Below are positions 21,001 to 31,023 of a stretch of 64,000 nt of DNA, piece by piece. The position numbers and the translations under genes were made by a program. The stretch covers positions 1 to 64,000 of the forward strand of contig JAACJK010000177.1 of NCBI GenBank assembly GCA_013368325.1. The letters are read 5' to 3'. Within the stretch, counting starts at the first letter, position 1. Every line of letters starts with the position of its first letter. The stretch is from Ephemerocybe angulata. Lineage: Eukaryota > Basidiomycota > Agaricomycetes > Agaricales > Psathyrellaceae. The notes beneath the pieces were generated by a model that did not search any database, was not told the origin of the DNA, and saw nothing but the letters and a program-made list of their open reading frames with translations.

Positions 21001-21530
21001 CACAAAACCGACTCCAAGATCTAGACAGGATCCGAAACGAAGCCCTCGCTGCCCATGAACTCGGTCGTGCCCGAATGATCAGCCGCTCATTCAGACACTG
21101 GAAACCCTTCAAGAAAGGAGAACAGGTTTGGCTCGAAAGAAAGAACCTCAAACTCCCCTACAGATCGAAGAAGATCGCGCCCAAACGACTAGGACCATTT
21201 ACGATCACGGAAGAGATAGGAAGCCGAGCCTACCGACTTGCACTGCCAAAAGGATGGAAAGTTCACAACGTCTTCCACGCTTCCCTTCTTTCTCCATATC
21301 GGTTCACAACCACCCACGGTCCATCTTACTCAGAACCACCTCCAGACCTCGTGGAAGGTGAAGAAGAATACGAAATCGAAGGCATCTTACGACACAAAGA
21401 AGACCGACATGGGAACCTCTCGTACTGGATCAAATGGAAGGGCTACAACGAGTACGAATGGAAGACTGAAGACGAATTCGGAAATGCCACCGAAGTCCTC
21501 CAGGAGTATAAAGACGCTAACGGGTTGTGA
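18072..21530 (+). CDS. pol: chromovirus pol: protease, RT, RNase H, integrase, chromodomain
   Basis: 1,152 residues from ATG 18072; the frame is also open further upstream, overlapping gag at -1. The protease has VDCAAGGKFID near residue 22, with Cys-Ala where Ser/Thr-Gly is usual. The reverse transcriptase has KIDLKWGYNNVRI and the catalytic YMDD near residue 375. RNase H has EADAS and YSDHQN. The integrase has an HHCC zinc region (HHDSPTIGHPGEL... CAQC), then MDFITD, SDRGPQ and TERVNQE as the D, D, E triad. At the C-terminus a chromodomain (YEIEGILRHKED..., YWIKWKGYNEYEWK) would steer insertion to marked chromatin. No stops or frameshifts. The chromodomain places the element among the chromoviruses. 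Confidence 0.92.
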   Translation: MHIPISLSVADQIVETKGLVDCAAGGKFIDQNFVQLHHIPTYRLLKPIPVFNVDGTLNKNGTLRRYAYLPITIHGKRVFHQLYVCGLGRQTIILGMPWLRQENPVIDWKLGTLRWRKLDINSLRTGRPIKPPPQEETIQVNVLYVQEDDPNPTPIWINAKITVSQTLAADKPKDTRPLEEMIPEQYHDYLHLFRKETSDKFPPSRPFDHEINTKPGFEPKRFKTYQISPQEQKDLDDFLTENLKLGRIRPSQSPMGSPFFFVSRKVGKLRPCQDYRYLNEWTISDAYPLPRIDDLLKDLEGARWFSKIDLKWGYNNVRIKEGHEWKAAFKTNKGLFEPTVMFFGLKNSPATFQRMMNHVLDEPDEIQEPVRAKGYMDDILVPGNTREECRKDTLRVLKKLSDAGLPVNPEKCAFEVQEVEFLGYIISHGKIKMDPIKIEGLANWPTPTTVKQVRSFLGFGNFYRKFIHQYSTLAAPLNALLRKDSHFVWTPECEQAFQTLKTKFTSYPVLLLPDPTRPFQIEADASKHASGAVLTQLDDNGARHPVCFLSQTFNSAERNYEIYDRELLAIVRALEAWRHFIQGSPFVTTIYSDHQNLLYWKNPQKLSPRQSRAFLTLSKYDFELKHQPGSKMYQSDALSRRPDLCQDDGEQEEVTMLPPELFVNLIDTVLQDEILQKTTSDPNVTQTLQLLLNDNPSIHRKDLKDWTIETKDGGHMLFRLGKAYVPDDPELRRKIVRAHHDSPTIGHPGELGTFNAVRENYWWPAMRIFIKSFVEGCAQCQQFKINRQPTKPTLLPITAPENNRPFTQLSMDFITDLPPSNGFDSIMVVVDHGLSKGVVFEPCNKTITSDQAAEVLTRRIFTNYGLPDKIISDRGPQFAAKTFRDLLTRLRIDSSLSTAFHPQTDGGTERVNQEIEAYLSIYCTANPHTWSTALPLLQFVHNSCRHADRNQTPFELIMGSQPRALPEAFERSPLPQTQNRLQDLDRIRNEALAAHELGRARMISRSFRHWKPFKKGEQVWLERKNLKLPYRSKKIAPKRLGPFTITEEIGSRAYRLALPKGWKVHNVFHASLLSPYRFTTTHGPSYSEPPPDLVEGEEEYEIEGILRHKEDRHGNLSYWIKWKGYNEYEWKTEDEFGNATEVLQEYKDANGL

Positions 21531-21637
21531 CTCGACCAAGTCAAATCACAACAATCAGAACCCACAGTTCCACAGTTCAAGCCATCCTCGCCATCCTGTC
21601 TTACCTTCAGACTCACGATCTACCCCACATTCGCATC

Positions 21638-22513
21638 ATGATCACCACCAGCACCACCACCACTGCCTGTGCTCCCTTCACCACCGACGCCCCCACCTAC
21701 ATCTATAATTTCGACGTTCCTGCTCTCCCTCACCGCATTTGGCCCACCGAGACCAACAAGATTGATCTTCGCACCGCCTTCACCCCCGATGAAATTCGCC
21801 AGGCCGAGAACAACATCGCCGCCATCACCTCCCTAGCCAACATCGTCGAGTTCACTGGCAGCTCCGGCAGCCTCTTGGACACCGCTGACGCTCCCCCTGC
21901 TGACCGAACCATCGCCCGCCAAATCCTCGACATCGACGAGTGGGACCTCGCCCTCACAACCTCCAAGAAGATACTCGAGAGAACCCTCGGCTACTCCCAG
22001 GCCCCCAAGCAAATCGTCGCTGACCTCGACTACCAGGTCACCTGGATGGAAGGACGGAAGACCGCGCTCATAGAAGAGCTCCTCGAAAAACTCCCCGCCA
22101 TTCGCTCGGGCATCCGCCGCGCCCTCCTCGCCCTCCGAAAAAGAGACATTGACCTAGAAACCTATGGCAAGGTCCACACCAGAGACCTCACCGACGACCA
22201 ACGAGCCATCAGGAAAGGATTCCCCTGCCGGTCCTGTCAACAACCGGGACACAAGGAGTGCGACCACGTCAAGTGGAACTGCAAGTGGTGCCGCAAGAAC
22301 GCCCCCAACCACATGCCCTGGGAATGCGCCGCAAAACCGGTCAACACAAGGAACGCCCGCCGACTTGCCAAGATCGCGAAAGGCTGGGGAAAATGCACGG
22401 CCTCCAGCTGGGGTACCTACAGGAACGATAACGACGAACCCGACACCTGGAAGACCGACAACGACCACGACGACTGGCAAGGCGAAGATGCCGAGTGGAA
22501 CATGTGCACTTAG
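21638..22513 (+). CDS. chromovirus third ORF with two zinc-knuckle-like motifs
   Basis: 291 residues from ATG 21638. The same frame is open from 21527, overlapping the pol stop by four bases, so translation could also begin upstream. The N-terminus is Thr-rich (ITTSTTTTACAPFTT). The middle is helical and charged (RQAENNIAAITSLANIV; KKILERTLGYSQAPKQIV). Near the C-terminus are two Cys/His clusters, CRSCQQPGHKEC and CKWCRKNAPNHMPWEC, then an acidic tail ending CT. The second fits CX2CX6HX4C. It has no signal peptide or membrane segment, so it is not an envelope protein. The knuckles suggest nucleic-acid binding, perhaps a second nucleocapsid-like factor. It ends 38 bases before the 3' LTR and shares the codon use of pol. 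I do not recognise the family. Confidence 0.75.
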   Translation: MITTSTTTTACAPFTTDAPTYIYNFDVPALPHRIWPTETNKIDLRTAFTPDEIRQAENNIAAITSLANIVEFTGSSGSLLDTADAPPADRTIARQILDIDEWDLALTTSKKILERTLGYSQAPKQIVADLDYQVTWMEGRKTALIEELLEKLPAIRSGIRRALLALRKRDIDLETYGKVHTRDLTDDQRAIRKGFPCRSCQQPGHKECDHVKWNCKWCRKNAPNHMPWECAAKPVNTRNARRLAKIAKGWGKCTASSWGTYRNDNDEPDTWKTDNDHDDWQGEDAEWNMCT

Positions 22514-22550
22514 TCTTCGATGCTGGGCATCGACGATAAGAAGGGGGTAA

Positions 22551-22920
22551 TGTTACGCTCCGCTCCACAATTTTCTCTCTTGTGACTCGTATCGACTCGT
22601 AGCGACTGTTTTAGACTATTTTTAGCGCGCAGTTGCACAGCAACTGCGCTTCGACTCATTTCGACTCATTTTGACTTATGTATGATGACGCGCAGCCTTA
22701 CTGCTGCGCCTTGACTACTTTTGACTCATAGCTACTCATGTGCGTCTTAGTACTTATACCCAGTAGCTACAGTCCTGTACCTTAGCTTGTTATTGGTTAT
22801 TCAACCCCTTGTCCCCTTTTCTCTTTTGACTTGCGAGTGCCGTCTCGCTTGCTCATCGTCACTCGATCAACTCAGCCATCGACAGACACTTGTCCACCTC
22901 TGTCGACGACGGTCGTAACA
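22551..22920 (+). repeat. 3' LTR of chromovirus 1
   Basis: 370 bp, TGTTACG to GTAACA. It pairs with 15879-16248 with five transitions. It is preceded by a purine tract (GATAAGAAGGGGGTAA, 22535-22550) that would prime plus-strand synthesis. Confidence 0.93.
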
Positions 22921-24589
22921 TGATATCTTGCAATGCAAAGTCTCAATGCGCCCGTTGGCAACCACACTAGCGCTCAAGGCCTTATCGTCGTTATGTAAAT
23001 GCTAAGTACATTATCATGTATATACATCCTGGTATTGATGTTGGAGAATGCTTGGAAACACTTACATGGACGCGCAGGATAGCGTCGAGGGATAGAGACC
23101 GTCAGTTCAGTAAATAGCTGTGTTGTCCGCACGCGCACTCGAATGGGACATTCAGGGCTAGCTCAAAGCCAAGAGTCATGTATATTGGGCCATTCTTAGG
23201 TCTTAATCTGAACGCTGAGCCGCTTGAGATTGCCATAAGCCAATAACGAGGAATAGACGCCACGGGCGCTTAATTGATCGAGAGTTCAATATCTTGTGAT
23301 GTATACCAATTTAGAAGGTTCAACTGAAATTTATTCAACTGCACAATCGGAGGTACGCTAAATTTACATAACAGGGCTGGACAATGGACATGTTCCTGAA
23401 ATATCGACGAGATGCCAGACAACGGCATTGGAACAACAGTTCTGCGCAGTGAACTTGGCGGGAACCCTGCATTTCTACGTACCTACACATTGTCGCGTAC
23501 TCTGTCCACTCGCCAACTCGGTACGTCGATCTTCACCCTTTGAGATTTACGAAGCAGCTCTAAGTCTTTGTGTTGAGGGTAGTCCTTCTTCGAATAAGTT
23601 GACACTAGGAGAGTGAAAGGTACGCACCGGAGACTTGAGACTCACACTCTGGGGTACTCTGAATCGCGCCGAGTATTAATGTCCTCAGTTATTTTACTAA
23701 TCATGCTATGATTCGAAAATTCGCAAAGCTGTGAGCAGCCGTCACGGCGAACTTCGCGCTCCCACTTGCCGTGCTCTTACGATAATATTCCTTGTATATT
23801 CCTGCGCTTTGCGTCCGGATAGTCGTATTACAGAGTGGTAATATTCGCACAACTATTACGACTGTTTATGGTATACAAATCGAGAGGTGAGCACAGTGAA
23901 TCTAAAAATGCTCACGCAAAAAAGTCGCATGTAGTATTACTATTTTTATTTATCTCATCTTAAAGCGCTGGCTCGCCCAAAAATGTGAATTCCTGGCAGA
24001 TTAACTTGCAGAAGTGAGAACTTACATTACAATAAAGTCCTGAGCTGTGCAAACAAAGTAAAAACAGTGAGTTCACAGCAGCTGCTTGAACACTGAGTAC
24101 TACACTGACCTATCTATGTACTGAATGGGATGATACATCTGAAACAATGAATTAGAGCGGTCCGATACCACTCTGCAGGCCATTTCCGCACGGGTTTTGG
24201 CAGGGGACTAGTATACCTACCAGGTACAAAGCCGGAATTCATTCAACTGTATATTAAGAACTTCTAATGTTATGTATTTCGACGTAGTAGTCTCGGCTCC
24301 TGGGCATACATCTCGACTGTGTACCGGGAAGACAACCTAGCCCGTAACTCGGGTACTCGGGGTAGAAATTACTATTGAGAATATTGAGAAGTCTACCTGG
24401 GCTACTCTGACCACGTACAAAGTGGAGTATCTACATGTCCGCGCCGAGGCGAATCAGATAATCGAAAGGGAAGGACACACCGAAAATGGAAGGGGGCGAT
24501 GGATCGGCACCGAAATATCTCTACCTTTAATTATAAGGCATGCCTTGGCGAGAGGGCTTTAAGGCTGAGGCAGAGGGTGATGGACGGCA
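22921..24589. other. no recognised gene or element
   Basis: There are short ORFs only, none with recognisable features. Composition is mixed and slightly AT-rich. No terminal repeats or tandem arrays were seen. The first bases abut the chromovirus and do not match its left flank. Confidence 0.4.
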
Positions 24590-25460
24590 TTGGGATGCGT
24601 TCGCGCAGCGTGCACGGTTCCCACCACGTGCATGCACTGTGTGGTTAGGGTCAGTCCTACCGGTAACCGCTGGCACCCCGGTCGTGGCACCGTTCCACCA
24701 CGAGCCACGGTGACGACGACTCCGCACACAATGCCTGGTCCAGCGCCGCTGTTATCGACGCCCCCCGCCCAGCAGCCCACCACCGCGAACCACGGCGATG
24801 GCGCTGTCCTATACAGCCCCTTACCTATACCCCTACCTCCACCTACAGAAACCGGAGTCATCGTCGAGCTCAGTCTATCCTCGCTGGCCAGGTCGACAAG
24901 ATCCAGTCACTCGAGGCGCTGCTCGCAGAAAAGGAAGCGATGAAGCGGGAGGTCAAGACGGTGCGGTAGAGTTGGAGGAGCCGAAGGGTGAATTCGAAGA
25001 CGACGACAACGATGCGAAGACTCAAGAGTGTCTCTACGGTCGTCCCATACGTGCTTGAGTCAGTCAAGAAGGAGGATGAGAGTGAGGAAGTGGACTTGGA
25101 GAAGGAGAGGGAGGACCGGGATCGTCGCGAGGCAGAGGCGGAGGAGGCGGGGCGCGAGGGGCTCGAGCGACGGAACGAGACCCCCTTGTCGAACCTCCGC
25201 ACACCATCGCCATCGCCGCTCTCGCAGAGCACCACCGCCCAGGGGATCCAGGAGCAGATCGTCCCCGGCTCACGGCGCAGGTGAGTGTGGTCGTTGCGCT
25301 ACGAGCACGCTCGAGTCGCAGCATACCGCCGCGCAGAGCACGATCTGTGCGGTGGAGAAGAAGGGCAGAGAGTGTGCCGCCCTTGGACGGGTACCCGAGC
25401 CTTCGTGGAGTCGAAGGTGAGTGCCTTTCGTTTGATGGACTTCACGGCGTTCGTGTCGCA
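24590..25460 (+). pseudogene. coiled-coil protein remnant, frameshifted
   Basis: The plus strand shows pieces of one protein in several frames. There is a Thr/Pro-rich start (about 24710-24850), then GQVDKIQSLEALLAEKEA (about 24880-24945) ending at a TAG. VSTVVPYVLESVKKEDESEE and a Glu/Arg-rich run follow (25040-25180), then RNETPLSNLRTPSPSPL, and LESQHTAAQSTICAVEKK (25310-25370). The order coiled coil, acidic linker, charged helix, second coiled coil recalls a conserved Agaricomycete coiled-coil protein, possibly a peroxin-14-like one, but I cannot fix the name. At least three frame changes and a stop show it is dead. No nearby element explains how it came here. Confidence 0.4.
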
Positions 25461-27779
25461 TAGTAATCGATTTTTATATCGCCTTCATTGTCGACTCCGA
25501 CGCGCAAAGGGACGGCATATCCTCTACGCGCCGGAGCCGTGGAGGGTACTCTACTGACTACTACAGGTCGACACGACTACGACGATTGGGCACAACGACT
25601 ACGGGTGACGGGTGGTCGAGGAGATCAAGACGGTGGGTGGGGGAGTGAGTTGGGGTGACGGCGATGAGTGGAGGGACGTCGGATGTTGCTCGGATGGAGC
25701 AGCGGAGGATGGAGGGGACGTCTACGGCTACGACGACCCACTACGCGCAACGCACCAGCGGTGAGATAGAGTTGGGTGGAGCGAGAGCATCGCGAGGCGA
25801 TAGGATGTCGTGACCGGAGATAGCGACGAGAGTATTGGGTGCCGACGGTTGACAGAAGGACGTGGGGTGGAAAGATTGCTCGGCCTACGGTGCTCGGTAG
25901 TCGGGATGTGCGGTGGAGGTGGCGAGAGGGTCGAGAGTCGACAGATGGTTGATCGACGGCGGTGATGGGTGGGGCGAGTCTGAGGTCAACGGTATGAGTG
26001 GGAGAGGACACGCCGACGAGCAGGACGACTTCTTACCACGACGACGATGAATGGAGACAGCAGGGAGACAGCGAGGGTCTCAGGTGAGCATAGTGAGGAG
26101 CGAGGATGAAGCGACGTAGACGGACAGTGTGACGGGAGCGATTAAGACGGCATAACAGTCGAGGTAAGCGCGTTCCCCATTTTATTAACCCTTGTTACGT
26201 TGATTCTATTCGTCGAATGTGCATTCTGCGATGGTGGGTCGAAGGGGGTAAATGGCAGCGCTGGTAGGGACAGAGGTTGGGCACGAGCTCGAAGCGACGG
26301 AACGGTGTAGGCTGCTCAAGGGCGAGATTACAGGTGCGCTTCCCCTCATCATACATGGCCATATTCTGAGTCGGGACTGCTTTATATCATGCTCCGATGT
26401 ACCCCTGCAGTGTATACGTGAATATATTAGTATTTAGCCCATTCTTTTGCGCAGCAGCGAGCAAACGAGGAGGACCACAGTGCATTGTCTATCGCTCAAT
26501 ATTCCCATCATCTGGCGTTCAATTGGTGAGGGGCAAATTCTGGGCGGTTAAAGGAGGTAAATTGTCGTTGTATCTCGGGCATATTCTGCACATTCGACGT
26601 CAATATGCTCGAGCCTCTTTTGTGGTGTGTTATGGGTGACGTTTGGGCCAATTTTAAAATTCGATCACAATATGCCTGGGACTATCTATGTCGCGGTACG
26701 GTGTGACTCTTGATATGAGCAGCAAGCTATAAGAACGATTGCTCAGTTCCCAAATGCACCAAAAATAATTTGCATCTCTTAAGCACCGAGTGACCAGTAA
26801 TGCTGTACATCTTATTCACATTACAAAGGACCCTGAGATATCTGTCGCGCACGCGCACAGAGCCTCGACCCTGATCAACGCTGATGAGCGCCGGGCCGTC
26901 GTGTGAACGGGTGCCGATTCCCGAACTGGCCAGCTCCACGTGTGATAGCGTGGGCACTGGCGTATTATCTGGTAAGCTTACTGCATACCCTCGGGTAGGA
27001 GGGGAAGATCGAGGTACGTCGCATATAGTGCTGCTCAATCCTAAATCTCATCTTCTTTTGGACACTCCCGAAACGGCTCGGGTGCGGACGTCAGCTCAGC
27101 TTCCAGCCGGCTCTTTTGTGCGTGAAAACTCGCAGTTTTGGAACGAAATATCCGCAGTTAGATAGTCGCAAAATGATTCTGGATATCCGGCGTGAGGATA
27201 ATCGGTGGAATATCGCGCGAATTTGAGTTGTATAAGTCGGGAGCAGGCGCAGTGCCCCGTACATGCCATAGACACGAAAATCATGCTCAGAGTAGTCGCC
27301 TCTGGCGTTCCATTGTTTATCTATCTTGCATCTATCCCAGCTTACCATGCTCGGTGTGTCGTATACTTCGAGTTCTGAACAGACCGACTCACATTACGAC
27401 AGAAACCGCGCTCAAGCTGTGTATCCAAAGTGAGAACAATCAATGCATCGCTCTTTTAACTATGAATGGGTATTCGAATGTAAGTCATTTCGAAATGGCT
27501 GGCGTGATAGGTGCGAGCTCTCGTAGACTCCGAAGGGAGTCTTGTCAAGCTGCCTAAGTATATTCTGCGGGAAGTCAGAGAGAGTAACTCCGGAGGTTGG
27601 GTCAAATAGAATCTACAACTTGAATGTACATCAAGAAGTAATTGAATAGCACACACCGAGGCTCAAGAGTACATTATATCCGGCTACCCTAAATGGCGGA
27701 TACTCGCAAAGTAATGTGGTTTATGCCGTGTAGCACTGCGATAGAGGGTGCACGGATATCCCAGTAGAAATTAATGCAG
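25461..27779. other. no recognised gene or element
   Basis: The ORFs are short and lack domain features. The 25600-26150 part is G-rich on the plus strand with many GACG and CGAG words, as in eroded GC-rich coding DNA. The rest is of mixed composition. Nothing can be assigned. Confidence 0.4.
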
Positions 27780-27995
27780 GTGAGGAGTGGAGGGACACGG
27801 GCACGAGCGGATTGAAGGGAACGAAAGGGACGGACAGCATATAAGAGGGAGCCAGGGCAATCAAAGCGAGCCAATGTGAAGGGACGTATGTTGGAGGAGG
27901 GATTTTTGATGAGAAGGGAGAGGGACGGCGTTGGGATCGCTAACACTCTACTGACACACGCAGGATCAGTGGACGTGGAGGTAGTCGAGCAAGGA
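27780..27995 (+). repeat. dispersed repeat, copy B
   Basis: Homologous to 6200-6440 in the same orientation, with shared blocks GAGCCAAT(A/G)TGAAGG, TATGTTGGAGGA, GAGAGGGACGGCGTTGGGATCGC and CAGGATCAGTG(G/A)ACGT. Similarity fades on both sides. Copy B carries a TATA-like word (GCATATAAGAGGG, near 27837) about 40 bases upstream of the first conserved block, and copy A has GTGTATAAATGAGGG in the corresponding place. This suggests a promoter and first exons of a repeated gene or element. Confidence 0.6.
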
Positions 27996-28300
27996 GATAT
28001 GGGGCGGGTGCGGAGGAAAGAAGCTGAGGGCGGGCATTTGAGCGTACCCTTGAACTGCCGTATGCGGTAGTAAGCGGCTATTCTTCCTTACCGTCGCTGT
28101 CGTAGTCGAGGAGGAGACTTAGGGGTGAGAGTTGGTAAGGGACGTGAGGACGAGCAGAGGTGTGTACGCTTGAGTTGATTCGCGCGACGGACGGACGCTC
28201 TGTTCTAGCGATACTCAGCGTCTCAGCCGGAGATATGCACGATTTTCAGGTGGACTATTTGTGTCGCTGCTGCTGCTACTCGCACAGATACGCGCTGGCT

Positions 28301-28403
28301 GGGATGCTTGACTGACTACTCTGACTGGGATGCTTGGCTGACTACTCTGACTGGGATGCTTGGCTGACTACGCTGACTGGGGTGCGCGATTGACTACGCT
28401 GAC
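28301..28403 (+). repeat. 26-bp tandem repeat, four units
   Basis: Units begin at 28301, 28327, 28353 and 28379, with consensus GGGATGCTTGGCTGACTACT followed by CTGACT. The first three differ by one or two bases; the fourth is diverged and one base short. It lies in DNA without a recognised gene. Confidence 0.85.
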
Positions 28404-29910
28404 GTTCTATGGCTCGACCTGTCGTGACCGACTAACGCTGTCGGAGGCACACCGTGCTGTCGTCGTGTACGCGTGTAGCTTGCGTCCGTCCCACTTCTAT
28501 CCAGTCAGTTTCCATTGATTCACTATGTTATGAATCAGACTTCCAACGGGTTCGGCGTCGCGGGCGGGAGAGTGGGTCAAGCATTGGGAGACGGTGAGCT
28601 TACCGTGCTAGAGACGGTGCTTCAATGGTGGGCTGGGCCGCTCGACTCGATCGGGGATGGCGCTTGACACGACCGGCATGGGGCAGTGTATCGTCCTTCG
28701 TTCCTTCGTGAATTGGTATAGGTGAACGTTAGGGTACTGACCTCGATCTCTCCCGTCGTTCGGCTGCTCGTGCGACCTCTGGTTATTTATTAGCGATCGC
28801 GCTGAGTTGGAGGCACCCTACCTTGCGCCCAGTAGGGCTGGAGTACGCGGCGCGTAACGAAGGGGTGTGGGGGGTTCTCAGGTGGTGTGTACTTCGTTGT
28901 GGTGCGTTCGAGCCCGTCTGTGAACGAGGTCATCTGCAGGGCTCGCAGAGACGCCAGGGGGTTGGTCGTGAAGAGCGAACGTGGGACGGGGCTTCATTCT
29001 TGTGTTTATCTTTTGCTCAGTACGTCCATAGTTCAGTCAATTCCCCTTCCTAAATATGTTCTTATCCTGACTGGCTTTCTCACTACTTGGGTGTCTCGTG
29101 TACCATTAACGCCACAAATTGAATGGACCATTTCAACAGCAAGGGTCATTTGCTACTTACTACTTGGTCGCGAAAGTTCGCCTTCCCGTATTTGAATGTG
29201 GGCATGGCATGGAGCTTGTGATGATCGCATACCGGGCTACGGCACACTTTACGATCCACTGGCATCTTGATGTGTTGTGCTCGCGTTGTGTAAGTGAGGG
29301 AACCTGAGAAGGGCGTGGACATGATGTATGCCGGATGGGTGTTCCCCTCGAGCGCTTCCGTTGTTCAGGCGCGGATGCACCACGAGGTGGGGATAGAATT
29401 TGGATGTGAGGTGTCCACTCCGCCTACGGTAGGTTACGCCGTCGTGTCGCCTTGGCAGTTTGAGGTTCACTGGTGCGCCGTGAATAACGTGCTCGGTGTC
29501 ATCGGCGATTGGTGGGGAAGCCAAAAGGCGCCAAGATTCGCATGATTAAGCGCCCACCCCGGAGGTGGCGTAAGGCGGTAAGCGCAACCTGCCTACTGGC
29601 CTATGCGAGACGTAGACGTTGGTATACGGCACTATCAGTCCTACAATTTGTTATCATCCATGTCATCACAAGACCATCCTTATACAGATTGAATAGATTA
29701 AATAGCCAGGTGTAGTTGGTTGCGGTCAGCGTTTAGGCGCCGCACAGCCCGGCAGGGCGAAGGGGTTACGGCGAATTGAATTGAACCATAACTCCAGGTT
29801 CCCTCATGTAAGCCTTTTACATTGTTAATACAAAGATAATCTCCGACTGGTTTAGTCCCCCTTAATCCATCGCTCCTTCTTCCTCGCCGTCACCAACCAA
29901 ATCTTTGCAG
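28404..29910. other. no recognised gene or element
   Basis: Several short ORFs on both strands carry no domain signal. An open plus frame at 29294-29545 ends in a Trp-rich stretch but has no supporting features. This DNA includes the unidentified upstream region of the ubiquitin-like-domain gene. Confidence 0.4.
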
Positions 29911-30758
29911 ATGGAACCATCCAAATCATTGACGAGTTATCCCGCCCCGCCTACCCAGCTCTTCCAACAGTTCTTCGCTGGTGCTTCGAACCTTTCCGTC
30001 AGTGAAAATCAGTTCAACACCATTGGTGGAGACTATGTTGTCAGTAATGTGGATCCGGCCCACCGTACGTGAAATAGTTTGACTACTGTGGAATTGACTA
30101 CATGACAACTGTAAATCATGTAGTTGAGCGTCTACTCGCCCAACTTCGCCAGGCAGAGCTTGCGTACAGGGGCATCTCACAGCACGTCGGATACACCAGC
30201 GCCAACGGCGTGACGATCATTGACGCGCTTGATGAACGTATAGTCCTGCCGCCCAGCCTTGTTGGCGAATTTGCGGTATGAAAGCCCAGTCCTAACCTCG
30301 TATCGCTTGCTCAACACATTCTCAGGATCCACGACTTCCTGGTGAAGCATTTCCGGGGGGTGATCGGGGAAGAACGCGTTGCTAAAAGGGAATATTCCAT
30401 TGCTACACACCAGGATGGTAGATTGGTCTTCGAAGGATCTGATTGGAATAGGGTTCTTGAAGCAGGTGAGGTTGTGGTGATGAGTATGCTGATCGACAAG
30501 GTGTGGGTGGAGTCGGTGAAGGACGCGTGTCCGAAATGCGGCAGAACGAGGCTGGGGAAATACAGGGACGGTGGATGGCTAATGAGTAGCGAGGTACACT
30601 ACATACCTCATCCACCTACATTCAAGAGAATCCCTCGACAATTACCATGCGCCTTTCTCCCTTCTCCGCCATTTCTATCGCCCTTGCTGTTGCATCCCTC
30701 GCAGCAGCATCCTCCACTGATTCTGGAGCTGTACGTACCATTCACACCCAGGTCATAG
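29911..30758 (+). CDS. small protein with a fungal ubiquitin-like domain, phase break at intron 2
   Basis: Proposed exons are 29911-30064, 30124-30275 and 30326 onward. Exon 1 starts MEPSKSLTSYPAPPTQLFQQ. Exon 2 holds a helical part and GVTIIDALDERIVLPPSL. Exon 3 gives IHDFLVKHFRGVIGEERV, a beta-rich segment ending EAGEVVVMSMLIDKV, then a Cys pair CPKCGRTRLGKY. This order fits the ubiquitin-like fold found in many Agaricomycete proteins, often next to NACHT or other signalling modules; here it stands alone. With canonical splicing exon 2 ends in phase 0 but exon 3 needs phase 2, so the junction is one base out. Either the splice site is unusual, or this is a frameshift or base error. The frame stays open to 30758, past the start of the next gene, so the real stop is uncertain. 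Confidence 0.55.
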
Positions 30759-31021
30759 CTTTTCTAATGTCAGAAAACTGGCAGTCATATAATTCAAGAG
30801 ATTACGTCGACGAGCTGAGCACACGTGAGGTGCTTTCGCAGCTCTCGGCGCGCGAGCTCGTGCACGAACTTTCCGATCGCTTGGAACGCCGCGCGAAGGG
30901 GAAGAACGTACTTACTCATCCTTCGAACACTACACACACACACACACACACGCGTGTACTGGTAGTGGCGAAGCACATGGCGCAGGGTGATGTCCGTTCA
31001 GAGGGCATAAACCGGGGTTAG
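30647..31021 (+). CDS. small secreted protein A (tandem paralogue of B)
   Basis: Exons 30647-30730 and 30785-31021 give 106 residues. Residues 1-21 form a classic signal peptide (RLSPFSAISIALAVASLAAA). The first intron falls right after it, as in paralogue B. The mature part reads SYNSRDYVDELSTREVL, then ARELVHELSDRLERRAKGK, an amphipathic repeat of the form (S/A)(T/A)RE(L/V)(L/V)xEL. Dibasic RR and KGK sites follow. After residue 67 the sequence becomes Thr-His repeats from a CA microsatellite and may be intronic (a GT lies at AAC|GTACTT), so the C-terminus is doubtful. Such short repeat-bearing secreted proteins are common in Agaricomycetes and mostly of unknown function. It probably passes through the ER and could be cut by a Kex2-like protease. 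Confidence 0.6.
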   Translation: MRLSPFSAISIALAVASLAAASSTDSGAVRTIHTQVIAFLMSENWQSYNSRDYVDELSTREVLSQLSARELVHELSDRLERRAKGKNVLTHPSNTTHTHTHTRVLVVAKHMAQGDVRSEGINRG

Positions 31022-31023
31022 GA

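Larger units (their letters stand above)
15879..22920 (+). mobile_element. Ty3/gypsy chromovirus with a third ORF, 7.04 kb
   Basis: It is bounded by two 370-bp LTRs (TGTTACG...GTAACA) that differ at five positions by eye, all transitions. Between them are gag, a pol with protease, reverse transcriptase, RNase H, integrase and chromodomain, and an extra ORF3. A purine-rich tract (AAGAAGGGGG) lies just before the 3' LTR. No primer-binding site was recognised after the 5' LTR. The flanking bases (TCCCC on the left, TGATA on the right) do not match, so there is no target duplication. All three ORFs are open, so the copy may be active or recently active. The missing duplication suggests rearrangement after insertion. 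Confidence 0.93.

Noticed and set aside
22551..22920. A solo LTR separate from the element to its left
   Set aside because: It has the same length as the LTR at 15879, pairs with it and follows a polypurine tract, so it is the 3' LTR of chromovirus 1.
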